NCBI GenBank assembly: GCA_019510485.1
Contig: JAEKKI010000134.1
Span: 1 to 45,300 of the forward strand
Direction of reading: 5' to 3'
DNA length: 45,300 nucleotides
Source of the DNA: Catenulisporales bacterium
Lineage (GTDB): Bacteria; Actinomycetota; Actinomycetes; Streptomycetales; Catenulisporaceae
Under the pieces are notes generated by a model. It made no database searches. It worked only from the letters and a program-made list of their open reading frames with translations, and was not told the DNA's origin. A program made the position numbers and the translations under genes. Of the stretch, positions 8,064 to 16,278 are shown piece after piece (position 1 is the stretch's first letter; the number at the start of each line of letters is the position of its first letter).

Positions 8064-8963
8064 TCAGCTCTTCAACCAGTCGATGAGCTCGTTGTTGAAC
8101 CGCATCGGTGCCTCTTCCTGCGCGAAATGCCCGATGCCCTCCAGCAGCCGCCACCGGTAAGCCGCGGTGACGTACCGCCCGGACCCCCGCGCGATGTGCG
8201 GAAGCAGAGCACTGTCGAGCTCCCCCTGCATGTGCAGCACCGGGACGCGCACCTCGGTCCGCATACGCTGGGCGAACCGCATCCCGTCCGGCCGCACCAG
8301 GGACCTGACGAGCCAGCGGTAGTACTCCAGCGAGGAGTGCGCCGCGCCGGGCACGAGCATCGCGTCGCGGTAGCGCTGGGCGACGTCCAGCTCCGGCCAG
8401 CCGGTCGCCCCCCATTCCGCGAGCAGTTGCTCGACCAGCATCGCCGCGTCCCGGGTCAGCGCCTTCTCCGGGGCCCACGGCCGCTGCGCCGACCACATGA
8501 AGCGGGCCGCCGCGATCTGCTTCGGGTCGGTCAGCAGGCCCTGGCGCAGCCGGCGCGGGTGGGCCGAACCGGTGACGGCCAGCCGGTTCACCGCGGCCGG
8601 CCGGAACACCGCCGCCGTCCAGGCCAGGAAGGCGCCCCAGCCGTGCCCGACCAGCGTGGCGTTGGACTGGCCCAGGGCGCGGATGACGCCGGTGACGTCC
8701 ATGGTCAGGGTCAGCGGGTCGTAGCCGCGCGGGGTCTTGTCGCTGCCGCCGTAGCCGCGCAGGTCCATCGCCACGGCGCGGAAGCCCGCGTCGGCCACGA
8801 CCGGGAGCTGGTGCCGCCATGACCACCAGAACTCGGGGAAGCCGTGCAGGAACAGGACCAGCGGGCCCTCGCCCATCTCGGCGACGTGGAACCGGCCGCC
8901 GTTCGCGTTGATGTCGCGATGGGTCCACGGGCCCGGAAGGCGGATCGGATCGGAATCCTGCAT
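8064..8963 (-). CDS. Alpha/beta hydrolase, epoxide-hydrolase-like, nucleophile missing
   Basis: A 299-residue alpha/beta-fold protein resembling epoxide hydrolases and haloalkane dehalogenases: oxyanion motif HGFPEFWWSW at residues 40-49, MDLRGYGGSD near 66-75, an acid candidate Asp250 (GELDSALLP) and His279 (GIGHFAQEE). The nucleophile elbow, normally GHDWG or GHSMG, reads GHGWG, so position 108 is Gly; I checked this in the DNA (GGG CAC GGC TGG GGC). The protein therefore lacks the expected nucleophile and may be non-catalytic or use another mechanism. I chose the ATG at 8963 because GGGAGG lies eight bases upstream; the longer frame to 9053 lacks support. It is divergent from the acetyltransferase gene. 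Confidence 0.85.
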   Translation of the reverse strand: MQDSDPIRLPGPWTHRDINANGGRFHVAEMGEGPLVLFLHGFPEFWWSWRHQLPVVADAGFRAVAMDLRGYGGSDKTPRGYDPLTLTMDVTGVIRALGQSNATLVGHGWGAFLAWTAAVFRPAAVNRLAVTGSAHPRRLRQGLLTDPKQIAAARFMWSAQRPWAPEKALTRDAAMLVEQLLAEWGATGWPELDVAQRYRDAMLVPGAAHSSLEYYRWLVRSLVRPDGMRFAQRMRTEVRVPVLHMQGELDSALLPHIARGSGRYVTAAYRWRLLEGIGHFAQEEAPMRFNNELIDWLKS

Positions 8964-9017
8964 GGCATCAGCCTCCCACGCGGGGTGGGGACTCGGGCGG
9001 CGAGCTTGAGGGTGAAT

Positions 9018-9032
9018 ATCGGGTCGCCCGAT
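9018..9032. promoter_or_regulatory. Palindrome between divergent genes
   Basis: ATCGGG-TCG-CCCGAT is a perfect 6+3+6 inverted repeat in the 95-base gap between the alpha/beta hydrolase and the acetyltransferase. Its size and place suit a dimeric repressor. No regulator gene is adjacent. Confidence 0.35.
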
Positions 9033-9058
9033 CGGCGAAGCGGTGTTAGCCATGGATC

Positions 9059-10309
9059 ATGAGTTCAGATGTCCGGCCCTACCCGGTTCGCGCCATCACC
9101 GCCGACGAGGTGGCCGCTTTCAACACTCAGATGGACCTCGGCTTCCACGAGACCCCGCCGCAGGAGACCCACGACCGGTGGATGGCGGTGCTGCCCCTGG
9201 AGCGCACGGTCGCGGCGTTCGACGGCGAGGAGCTGATCAGTACCGGCGGCGATCTGCCGTTCGAGCTGACCGTGCCCGGCGGGACCACGGTGCCGGCGGC
9301 CGGGGTGACGATGATCACGGTGAAGGCGACGCACCGGCGGCGCGGTGTGCTCACGTCGATGATGCGGCACCAGGTGCACGGCTGGCATGAGCGGGGCGGG
9401 GAGCCGGTCGGGATGCTGTTCGCGTCCGAGCCCGCCATTTACGGCCGCTTCGGCTACGCGCTTGGCACGCAGGTTCTATCGCTGACCATCCCGCGTGGCG
9501 ACAACGGGCTCTCGACGGTGCCCGGCAGCGACAAGTTCCGGATGCGGATGGCGGTTCCGCGGGAGGCGTACGAGCGTTGCTTGGCGGTATACGAGGCCGG
9601 TCGGCTGTCCCGGCCGGGGATGTTGTCGCGGGCCGGTGACGCGTGGCGTGACCTGAGGTTGTCCGACGACGAGTACGCCAAGCACGGCGCCGGGCCGCTG
9701 CGCTGCGTGATGGCCGAGGATGCTTCGGGTACGACGGCGGGCTTCGCCTGGTACCGGGTCAAGGAGGACTACAACAACCCGGCGCGGCCGGACTGCAAGG
9801 TGGAGGTGAAGGAGGTCTACGGCCGCGACCTCGCTTCCTACGTCGCGGTGTGGCGGTTCCTGGTCGATCTCGACCTGACCAGCGAGATCCAGGCCGACGT
9901 GGCTCCCGACGACCCGCTCATGTACCTGCTCGCCGATCCCCGGCAGGCGGTGCCGCGGCTGCAGGACGTGCTGTATGTGCGGCTCGTGGATGTCGACCGG
10001 GCCCTGGCGGCGCGGCGGTACGCCACACCCGTGGACGTGGTCTTCGAGGTCTCCGACCCGTTGTGTCCGTGGAACACCGGGCGGTGGCGGCTCAGCGGCG
10101 ACGCCGGCGGGGCGGTGTGCGAGGCGACCACGGATCCGGCGGACCTGGTGCTGGGGCCGCGCGAGCTCAGTGCGGCCTACCTCGGCGGCTTCCCGCTCGG
10201 CGCGCTCGGCCGGGCCGGGCGGATCGAGGAGCTGCGGCCGGGAGCGCTGGCGGAGGCGTCGAGGGCGTTTGTGAGTGATGTCGCGCCGTTCGTGCCCTTC
10301 GGATTCTGA
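9059..10309 (+). CDS. Eis-like GNAT N-acetyltransferase
   Basis: A 416-residue protein with the three-part Eis layout: an N-terminal GNAT domain with the acetyl-CoA loop ITVKATHRRRGVLTSMM (about residues 86-102) and the conserved ASEPAIYGRFGY (about 122-133, Tyr128), a second GNAT-like domain, and a C-terminal SCP2-like sheet domain ending in FGF, whose free C-terminal carboxylate serves as catalytic base in Eis. Eis enzymes are hexameric and acetylate amines, including aminoglycosides and lysines; the substrate here is unknown. No strong ribosome binding site precedes the ATG. The length is close to that of mycobacterial Eis (about 400). Confidence 0.9.
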   Translation: MSSDVRPYPVRAITADEVAAFNTQMDLGFHETPPQETHDRWMAVLPLERTVAAFDGEELISTGGDLPFELTVPGGTTVPAAGVTMITVKATHRRRGVLTSMMRHQVHGWHERGGEPVGMLFASEPAIYGRFGYALGTQVLSLTIPRGDNGLSTVPGSDKFRMRMAVPREAYERCLAVYEAGRLSRPGMLSRAGDAWRDLRLSDDEYAKHGAGPLRCVMAEDASGTTAGFAWYRVKEDYNNPARPDCKVEVKEVYGRDLASYVAVWRFLVDLDLTSEIQADVAPDDPLMYLLADPRQAVPRLQDVLYVRLVDVDRALAARRYATPVDVVFEVSDPLCPWNTGRWRLSGDAGGAVCEATTDPADLVLGPRELSAAYLGGFPLGALGRAGRIEELRPGALAEASRAFVSDVAPFVPFGF

Positions 10310-10320
10310 TCTCCGTCTCA

Positions 10321-10326
10321 TACTGT
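10321..10326 (+). promoter_or_regulatory. -10 element of a probable leaderless promoter (crotonase)
   Basis: TACTGT fits TANNNT and ends six bases before the ATG at 10333. There is no Shine-Dalgarno-like sequence between the preceding stop and this ATG. Confidence 0.4.
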
Positions 10327-10332
10327 GGGCGC

Positions 10333-11163
10333 ATGACTGAGGCAACCGAGAAGGATTACGACGGAGTACTCCTGCGGCGGCACCCGGCCGAGGGCAACGG
10401 CGTGGTCGCCGAGATCGTGCTCAACCGCGCCGAGGCGATGAACGCGATCTCGACGGCTACGGCCGCGGCGATCCGCGACGTCGCGCGATCGCTGGCCGAG
10501 GACGCGGCGGTGCGCGCGGTGGTGGTGTCGTCGGCGCCGCCGGCCGTCGAGGGCAAGAACCACGCGTTCTGCGTCGGCGTGGACCTCAAGGAACGCAACG
10601 AGATGACCGACGCCGATCTGGTCGCCACCCGCCCTGCCTTCCGGCGCACCTGGGCCGCGTTCGGCGCGCTGCCGATGCCGGTGATCGCCGCGGTGTCCGG
10701 CTACGCCCTGGGCGGCGGCTGCGAGCTGGCGCTGGGCTGCGACCTGATCGTCGCCGACGACGGCGCGGTGTTCGGGCTGCCGGAGGTCTCGGTCGGCGTG
10801 ATCCCCGGCGGCGGCGGGACACAGACGCTGGCGCGGCGGGTGGGCATGAACCGCGCCGCGGACCTGATCTTCACCGCGCGCCGGATCGACGCCGACGAGG
10901 CCGACCGGTTCGGGATGATCGACCGGCGGGTGGCCGGGACGTCGACGGCCCGCGCGGCGGCGCTGGAGCTGGCGCAGCACATTGCGCGGAACTCGCCGGT
11001 CGGGGTGCGGAACGCGAAGCACGCGCTGCGGGTCGGGGCGGATCTGCCGTTGGCGGCGGGGTTGGATGTGGAGGACGGGGCTTGGCGGGCCACGGCTTTC
11101 TCGGCGGATCGGGCCGAGGGGGTTCGGGCTTTCGTGGAGAAGCGGAAGCCGGTTTGGCCGTAG
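10333..11163 (+). CDS. Enoyl-CoA hydratase/isomerase (crotonase family)
   Basis: A 276-residue crotonase. Both catalytic glutamates of true hydratases are present: Glu131 in GYALGGGCELAL and Glu151 in LPEVSVGVIPGGGGTQ. The CoA-binding segment is NHAFCVGVDLKE (about residues 76-87), where the usual AG-D reads VGVD. It probably hydrates 2-enoyl-CoA in fatty-acid or related acyl-CoA breakdown. It lies only 23 bases after the acetyltransferase stop but appears to have its own leaderless-type promoter. Substrate chain length cannot be read from the sequence. Confidence 0.9.
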   Translation: MTEATEKDYDGVLLRRHPAEGNGVVAEIVLNRAEAMNAISTATAAAIRDVARSLAEDAAVRAVVVSSAPPAVEGKNHAFCVGVDLKERNEMTDADLVATRPAFRRTWAAFGALPMPVIAAVSGYALGGGCELALGCDLIVADDGAVFGLPEVSVGVIPGGGGTQTLARRVGMNRAADLIFTARRIDADEADRFGMIDRRVAGTSTARAAALELAQHIARNSPVGVRNAKHALRVGADLPLAAGLDVEDGAWRATAFSADRAEGVRAFVEKRKPVWP

Positions 11164-11200
11164 TGGCGGCAGCTGCGGCGCGGGTTCTTTCGCGGGCGGA

Positions 11201-11311
11201 TCAGGGTGCTTCGAGTGCGTCCGGCTGCGCGGGGTTCAAGGCGGCGATACAGCTACGCAGTGCCGTGGCGAGTTGGCGACGCCGGCCGGGGTCGAGTTCG
11301 CCGGTGCGGGG
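11201..11311 (-). pseudogene. Possible C-terminal remnant of a helical regulator (MarR-like)
   Basis: A 36-codon open stretch on the minus strand, without a start codon and bounded upstream by TAA (11312-11314). It reads PRTGELDPGRRRQLATAL and continues as RSCIAALNPAQPDALEAP before TGA. The pattern resembles the last helix of MarR-type regulators (LTPEERxxLxxLLRxxLAAL) and has coding-like GC-rich third positions. It could be the scrap of a deleted regulator gene, or chance in GC-rich DNA. It lies in the gap between the crotonase and the riboswitch. Confidence 0.3.
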
Positions 11312-11335
11312 TTAGTCGCCGGCCCCTGCGCTTGC

Positions 11336-11465
11336 TAGCGTCATGGGTGACGGCGCTGTGCCGTCCACACCATGTGCAGCGAAGCCGGTGCGAGTCCGGC
11401 GCTGTCCCGCAACTGTGAGCTCCCCTCGCGGGGAGTAAGCCAGGTCGCCTCACGCGGTGTGCCAA
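11336..11465 (+). ncRNA. Cobalamin (adenosylcobalamin) riboswitch
   Basis: The 5' leader of btuF contains the core of the cobalamin riboswitch: the stem-loop GCCGGTGCGAGTCCGGC (11384-11400), then GCTGTCCCGCAACTGTGA (11401-11418), a variable hairpin CTCCCC-TCGC-GGGGAG (11420-11435) and the B12-box-like AAGCCAGG at 11438-11445. Outer boundaries are approximate. The element lies about 105 bases upstream of the btuF GTG, so it should lower importer expression when cobalamin is plentiful. The btuF ribosome binding site (GGAGGA, 11554-11559) sits in the loop of a 5-bp stem (11548-11552/11560-11564), which suggests control at translation initiation. Confidence 0.9.
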
Positions 11466-11568
11466 GGTTCGGCCCTCGCGGTTCGGGGCGGTCCGGCTGT
11501 GCGTGTCGCGGTCATCAGGGCCGGCGTGCGTCGTGCGGGGCCGCGGATCAGCCGGAGGAGCTGACCTC

Positions 11569-12549
11569 GTGCATTCTCGTCTGCGCAGTGTGGCGCGTCG
11601 CGTCGCAGTAGGTTTCATAGCGGGTTCGGCGTTGCTGGCCGCCGGGTGTTCGTCGTCGAAGTCGGCGCCGGCCACGGGATCGGGCTCGGGATCGGCCGCG
11701 ACTTCGGCCTCATCGGGCGCGGCCGCGTTCCCGGCCACCGTCACCGCCAAGAACGGCGCGGTGAAGCTGGCGGCGCAGCCCAAGAAGATCGTCTCGCTGT
11801 CGCCGTCCGCGACCGAGGACTTGTTCGCGATCGGCGCCGACGCGCAGGTGGTCGCGGTCGATGACCAGTCGAGCTACCCGGCGAGCGCGCCGAAGACCGC
11901 GCTGTCCGGCTTCAAGCCCGACGCCGAGGCGATCGCGAAGTACAACCCGGACCTGGTGGTGGTCGCCGACGACACCTCGAAGATCGTCGAGCAGCTCGGC
12001 AAGCTGAACGTGCCGGTGCTGTGGTTCGACGCGCCGAACACGCTCGACGACGCCTACGGCCAGATCACCACCCTCGGCGCCGCGACCGGCCACGCGGACA
12101 AGGCGGCCGCCACCGTCGCCGACATGAAGCAGAAGATCACCGCGGCGGTCGCGGCGGTGAAGAAGCCGGCCAGCCCCCTGAAGTACTACTACGAGGTCGG
12201 CACGCCGGGGAACTACAGCGCCACCTCGAAGACCTTCATCGGCTCGGTCCTGACGCAGTTCGGTCTGACCAATGTCGCCGACACCGCGGACAAGACCGGT
12301 GGCGGCTACCCGCAGCTGTCCGACGAGTACCTGGTCACCGCCGCCCCCGACCTGGTCTTCCTGGCCGACACCAAGTGCTGCCAGCAGACCGCGGCGACAG
12401 TCGCGGCGCGCCCCGGCTGGTCGGCGGTGCCGGCGGTGAAGAAGGGCGCCGTCGTCGGCCTCGACGACGACATCGCCTCCCGCTGGGGCCCGCGTCTGGT
12501 GCAGCTGGTGCAGCAGGTTTCGGACGCGGTGAACAAGGCGCAGGGCTGA
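11569..12549 (+). CDS. btuF: Cobalamin ABC transporter solute-binding lipoprotein
   Basis: A 326-residue lipoprotein. The signal peptide ends in the lipobox LAAGC (Cys27), followed by a Ser/Gly/Ala-rich linker to about residue 55 and a PF01497-type (BtuF/FepB) binding domain: KIVSLSPSATEDLFAIGAD, YNPDLVVV, and the typical end DIASRWGPRLVQLVQQV. The GTG at 11569 is preferred: it has GGAGGAG with eight-base spacing and gives a normal signal peptide, whereas the open frame to 11503 would run back into the riboswitch leader. It precedes permease and ATPase genes. The cobalamin assignment rests on the riboswitch; the fold alone would also allow siderophore or haem. Confidence 0.9.
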   Translation: MHSRLRSVARRVAVGFIAGSALLAAGCSSSKSAPATGSGSGSAATSASSGAAAFPATVTAKNGAVKLAAQPKKIVSLSPSATEDLFAIGADAQVVAVDDQSSYPASAPKTALSGFKPDAEAIAKYNPDLVVVADDTSKIVEQLGKLNVPVLWFDAPNTLDDAYGQITTLGAATGHADKAAATVADMKQKITAAVAAVKKPASPLKYYYEVGTPGNYSATSKTFIGSVLTQFGLTNVADTADKTGGGYPQLSDEYLVTAAPDLVFLADTKCCQQTAATVAARPGWSAVPAVKKGAVVGLDDDIASRWGPRLVQLVQQVSDAVNKAQG

Positions 12550-12558
12550 GATACGGCG

Positions 12559-13728
12559 ATGGGGTCGGGTGAGCCCGGGGCGGTTGCCCGGAGAGAGTCA
12601 GCGGTCGACGGTCCGATGCCGCCGACAGTGGCCAAAACGGTCGGTGGTGCTTCTGCCGAGCAGGTAGGTGTCGATCGATCGTCGGTCTCACACCGCCTCG
12701 CCCGCCCCACCCTCGCCCTCCTCAGTGCCACCGCCGTCCTCCTCCTCGCAGTCCTCATCGCCAGCTTCGGCGGTGCCGCCGACCTCCCCCTCGCCGGCAC
12801 CGCCGCCGCGCTGCTCGACGAGCTCCCGTTCGTCCACATCACCACCGGCCTCACTCCCGTCCAGCGGGGCGTGCTCGACCAGATCCGCCTGCCGCGCGTC
12901 GTACTCGCCACGCTCGTCGGCGCGTTGTTGGCCCAGGCCGGCGCCGCCTACCAAGGTGTCTTCCGCAACCCCCTGTCCGACTCCGGCACCATCGGCGCCT
13001 CCGCCGGAGCCGGCATGGCGGCGACCCTCGTCATCGTCTACGGCGGAGGTGCCGAGCACAGCGTGGCCGGGATCGGCGCGGTCCCGCTCGCCGCCTTCGT
13101 CGGCGGGCTGGCCGGCGTCCTGACCAGCTACATCCTCGGCACCCTCGTCGGACGCGGCGGCACCGCGTCGCTGATCCTGGCCGGGGTCGCGGTGAGCTCG
13201 TTCGTGGGATCAGTGCAGGCGTTCGTCATGCAAAGCAGCACCGCCGACGTGAAGCAGGTCTACACCTGGCTGTTCGGCAGCTTCACCGCCGCCGACTGGG
13301 GCCTGGTCCGGCTCGCCCTGCCCTACGCCGCCATCAGCGTCCTCATCGTCACCCTGCACGCCCGCCACCTCGACGTCCTCGCCCTCGGCGACGACGAGGC
13401 GGCCACCCTCGGCCTGAACCCCGTGCGCACCCGCCTCATCGTGCTCGCCGCCGCCTCGCTGGCGACCGCCACCGCCGTCGCGGTCAGCGGCATCATCGGC
13501 TTCGTCGGCCTGGTCGTGCCGCATGTGGTGCGCCGCGTCGCCGGACCCGGACACCGGCTGCTGCTCCCGCTGAGCCTGCTGGTCGGCGGCGCCTTCCTGG
13601 TCCTGGCCGATCTGCTGGCGCGCACCGTGCTGGCCCCGGCCGAGCTGCCGATCGGCGTGGTCACCTCGTTCGTCGGCGCCCCCTTCTTCATCCTCATCCT
13701 GCGCGCCACGCGGGGGCGGGACCGGTGA
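12559..13728 (+). CDS. btuC: Cobalamin ABC transporter permease (FecCD/BtuC family)
   Basis: An integral membrane protein of up to 389 residues with about ten helices and family signatures LPRVVLATLVGALLAQAGAA, FRNPLSDSGTIGASAGAGMA, and near the C-terminus GFVGLVVPHVVRRVAGP, the segment that contacts the ATPase. The start is uncertain: 12559 (ATG) and 12616 (ATG) are both possible, and neither has a strong ribosome binding site; the first about 45 residues are not membrane-like. Ten bases after btuF, and overlapping the ATPase gene by GTGA, it is the middle of the riboswitch-controlled operon. Confidence 0.9.
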   Translation: MGSGEPGAVARRESAVDGPMPPTVAKTVGGASAEQVGVDRSSVSHRLARPTLALLSATAVLLLAVLIASFGGAADLPLAGTAAALLDELPFVHITTGLTPVQRGVLDQIRLPRVVLATLVGALLAQAGAAYQGVFRNPLSDSGTIGASAGAGMAATLVIVYGGGAEHSVAGIGAVPLAAFVGGLAGVLTSYILGTLVGRGGTASLILAGVAVSSFVGSVQAFVMQSSTADVKQVYTWLFGSFTAADWGLVRLALPYAAISVLIVTLHARHLDVLALGDDEAATLGLNPVRTRLIVLAAASLATATAVAVSGIIGFVGLVVPHVVRRVAGPGHRLLLPLSLLVGGAFLVLADLLARTVLAPAELPIGVVTSFVGAPFFILILRATRGRDR

Positions 13729-14522
13729 GCGCGGTCAAGGCGGTCGGGGTCCGGGTGGCGCTGGACCGCAAGCCGATCCTGCACGGCGTCGACCTCGCCG
13801 TGGCCGCGGGCTCCTGGCACGCCGTCCTCGGGCCCAACGGCGCCGGCAAATCGACGTTGCTCAAAGCGATCGCGGGCATCCTGCCGCACGACGGCGAGAT
13901 CCAGGTCGGCGGCCAGATCGTCGGCAAGCTGTCCGCGAAGCAGCGCGCCCGCCTGATCGCCTACCTCCCGCAGCAGCCGCAGCTACCCGGCGACATGACA
14001 GTGGCCGAATACGTCCGACTCGGCCGCACCCCGCACCTCGGCTATCTCGGCGTCGAGAGCGGGACCGACCGAGTCGTGGTGGACAGCGCCTTGGTGCGCC
14101 TGGACCTGACCACGTTCGCGGCCCGCCGCCTCGGCACCCTGTCGGGCGGCGAACGCCAGCGAGTGGTCCTCGCCCGCGCGTTGGCCCAGCAAGCCGGCGT
14201 TCTGCTCCTGGACGAACCCACCACCGCGCTGGACCTCGGCCACCAGCAGCACGTCCTCGATCTCGTCGACGAACTCCGCGCCAGTGAGGGCCTCACCGTC
14301 ATCAGCACCCTGCACGACCTCAGCCTGGCCGCCCAATACGCCGACGGACTCACCCTCCTGGTCGCCGGCGAGGCGGTCGCCCGCGGCACGGCCCGCGAAG
14401 TCCTCACCGAACAACGCATCGCCGAGCACTACGGCGCACGGATCAGAGTGTTCGAAGGCGAAGACGGTCGGCCGGTAGTCCACCTGATCCGCCGGCGTCG
14501 CAACGAACCTCACGGCGAATAA
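13725..14522 (+). CDS. btuD: Cobalamin ABC transporter ATP-binding protein
   Basis: A 265-residue ABC ATPase with Walker A GPNGAGKST (about residues 37-45), Q-loop LPQQPQ (about 85-90), signature LSGGERQ (about 140-146), Walker B VLLLDEPT (about 161-168) and H-loop STLHDLSLA. It starts with GTG overlapping the permease TGA, indicating translational coupling. Its last 13 bases overlap the convergent end of the solute-binding lipoprotein gene on the other strand. It energises the BtuC-type permease. Confidence 0.92.
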   Translation: MSAVKAVGVRVALDRKPILHGVDLAVAAGSWHAVLGPNGAGKSTLLKAIAGILPHDGEIQVGGQIVGKLSAKQRARLIAYLPQQPQLPGDMTVAEYVRLGRTPHLGYLGVESGTDRVVVDSALVRLDLTTFAARRLGTLSGGERQRVVLARALAQQAGVLLLDEPTTALDLGHQQHVLDLVDELRASEGLTVISTLHDLSLAAQYADGLTLLVAGEAVARGTAREVLTEQRIAEHYGARIRVFEGEDGRPVVHLIRRRRNEPHGE

Positions 14523-15886
14523 GCGACCTGAGGCACGTCAGAGCAGTTGCTGTCCATATCCGGCACTCGCGTCACCCAGCCGCCCCGACCGCCGTTCGCA
14601 GAGTCCTGCCACTGCGCGACGTTGAAGCACGCGTGCGTGGTCCCGGTCGGCGCCTTCACCGTGAACGTCGCCGGCGTGATGATCCCGTGCGCGTCATACG
14701 GCTGCCCGGAGTTCATGAACTTCTCGACGCACACCCGTGTCACATCCGCCCCGCACGAAGCCACCGCGTCGGTCAGCCACTGCGCCGACGCCCAGCCCTC
14801 GATCTCCCACTCCGACATCTGCCCCGCCCGGTCCGGGAAGTACTTCGCCATCGCGTCCCGGAACGCCTTCACCGCCGGGACGGAGACGTCCTCGTAGTTC
14901 CGGTCCGAGGAGGTCGCGTACAGCAGGTTCCGGCACCTCGGCGCGTCCTTATACGTCGTGGCGACCGTGGCGTCCCAGCTCTGCACCGTCGTCATCTTCG
15001 CCACGAGCTGCACGCCGGCGTTGTCGATCGCCTTGCACAGCCGCGCGTTCCCGTAGGTGTCGATGGTGTCGAAGACCACGTCGACACCCTTGTTCTTCAT
15101 GTCCAGCGCCGCCGAGTTGAAGTCCGCCAGCGCGATGTCCAGCTGCTCCGGCACCACCGTGAAGCCCTCCGCGCGCAACGCCTCGGCCTCATAGGAGGCA
15201 TAGCGCCCGGAGTCAGACTGGTTGTAGGACACCAGCCCGGCGACGTGCGTCTTCAGCGTCACCTTCGCGTAGTGCTCGGCCTCTGTGGAGGAGTAGAGCT
15301 TGCCCTGCCACCCGATGCTCTTGCCGTCGCGCGGATACTCGCTGCCGTAGATGGAGTACAGATGCGGATAGCGGTCGTAGGCGTTGCTGATCGGCTCGCC
15401 GCCGATGTCCGGCACGCCCTTGGCCGAGACGTAGGACGCCCCGTTGTAGGCGAACACCGAGTTGCCCGCGAACGCGAACACCTTGTCCTCGTCGATCAGC
15501 TGGTGCGCGCACGAGACATCGGTGCCGCCGACCCCCTGGTCGTCGCACGGCACGACGGTGATCTGCCGGCCGTTGACGCCGCCGGCGGCGTTGAGCGCCT
15601 TGAAGAACGCCTGCGCGCCGTACATCGGACCGGAGAACGTGTCGGGGCCGAGCAGCGAACCCACCGAGTCGATCATCCCGATCTTGATCGAGGTCGGGGT
15701 GACGCCGACGTCGCTGGCGGTGTTGACGGCCGTCCCCGAGGCCGGACCCGGAGCCGCGGAGGAGAACGCCGAGTCGGGCAGCCGCGTCCCGCACGCCGCG
15801 CTCGCGCCGAGCAGCAGCACCGCGGCACCGAACGCCCCGAAGACCTTGACCGTACCCGACCGCCGCATCGAACGCCCCGACCTCAC
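14510..15886 (-). CDS. Orphan periplasmic-binding (type I, Peripla_BP_6-like) lipoprotein
   Basis: A 458-residue exported solute-binding protein. The N-terminal signal has a weak lipobox (SAAC, Cys32), then IKIGMIDSVGSLLGPD, GAQAFFKALNAAGGVNG and ITVVPCDDQ, the usual start of branched-chain amino acid/amide-type binding proteins, and ends with WVTRVPD. There are several Cys residues. It begins with GTG at 15886, overlapping the upstream TGA; an ATG at 15868 is an alternative. No permease or ATPase of its class is adjacent. Instead it is the third gene after a SigE-family sigma factor and a one-pass membrane protein, so a sensory role is possible. It could also serve the Liv-type importer at 38.4-41.8 kb, which lacks a binding protein. 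Confidence 0.85.
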   Translation of the reverse strand: MRSGRSMRRSGTVKVFGAFGAAVLLLGASAACGTRLPDSAFSSAAPGPASGTAVNTASDVGVTPTSIKIGMIDSVGSLLGPDTFSGPMYGAQAFFKALNAAGGVNGRQITVVPCDDQGVGGTDVSCAHQLIDEDKVFAFAGNSVFAYNGASYVSAKGVPDIGGEPISNAYDRYPHLYSIYGSEYPRDGKSIGWQGKLYSSTEAEHYAKVTLKTHVAGLVSYNQSDSGRYASYEAEALRAEGFTVVPEQLDIALADFNSAALDMKNKGVDVVFDTIDTYGNARLCKAIDNAGVQLVAKMTTVQSWDATVATTYKDAPRCRNLLYATSSDRNYEDVSVPAVKAFRDAMAKYFPDRAGQMSEWEIEGWASAQWLTDAVASCGADVTRVCVEKFMNSGQPYDAHGIITPATFTVKAPTGTTHACFNVAQWQDSANGGRGGWVTRVPDMDSNCSDVPQVAYSP

Positions 15887-16242
15887 GGCCCCGGCGAGAT
15901 CGCTCGCCCGCCCACGGTGTTACCGCCGGCCGGCGCCGAATCCTGCGCCGAATCCGGCGCGGCAGGACCCCCGCTGCCGCCGGGCACGACCATGTCCGAC
16001 GTGGACCGGGTCGAATGCGCCACCGCCGCGATCCCGGCCACCATGCCGAACCCCGCGACGCACAGCACGCCGGCCGCGATCCCGGTCCGGACCCGCTGCC
16101 GGTGCCGGATGCGGCCGCCCAGCACCTCCACGACCGTCATCACCTCGTCGACCTCCGGCAGCCCCGGCTCGCCGGCGGCGAAAGCGGTGCCGATCAGGTC
16201 GCGCATCGCGTTCTCGCCCGCGGCCGCGTCCACCGCGCTCAT
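15883..16242 (-). CDS. Single-pass membrane protein of a sigma-factor operon
   Basis: A 119-residue protein with a cytoplasmic-looking N-terminal half (VDEVMTVVEVLGGRIRHRQR), one transmembrane helix at about residues 54-76 (GIAAGVLCVAGFGMVAG) and a short Gly/Pro/Ala-rich tail outside. GGGAGG lies six bases before the ATG. It starts 36 bases after the sigma factor stop and overlaps the binding-protein gene by GTGA. Position and topology suit an anti-sigma factor, but the zinc-binding HxxxCxxC motif is absent and I recognise no known anti-sigma domain, so the role is inference. Confidence 0.7.
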   Translation of the reverse strand: MSAVDAAAGENAMRDLIGTAFAAGEPGLPEVDEVMTVVEVLGGRIRHRQRVRTGIAAGVLCVAGFGMVAGIAAVAHSTRSTSDMVVPGGSGGPAAPDSAQDSAPAGGNTVGGRAISPGP

Positions 16243-16278
16243 CCCTGTCCTCCCTCGGCCCGGTTCGCACCCATCGCC

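Noticed and set aside
11503-11568. Longer N-terminus for btuF
   Set aside because: It would place 22 residues before the signal peptide and ignore the GGAGGAG correctly spaced to the GTG at 11569.
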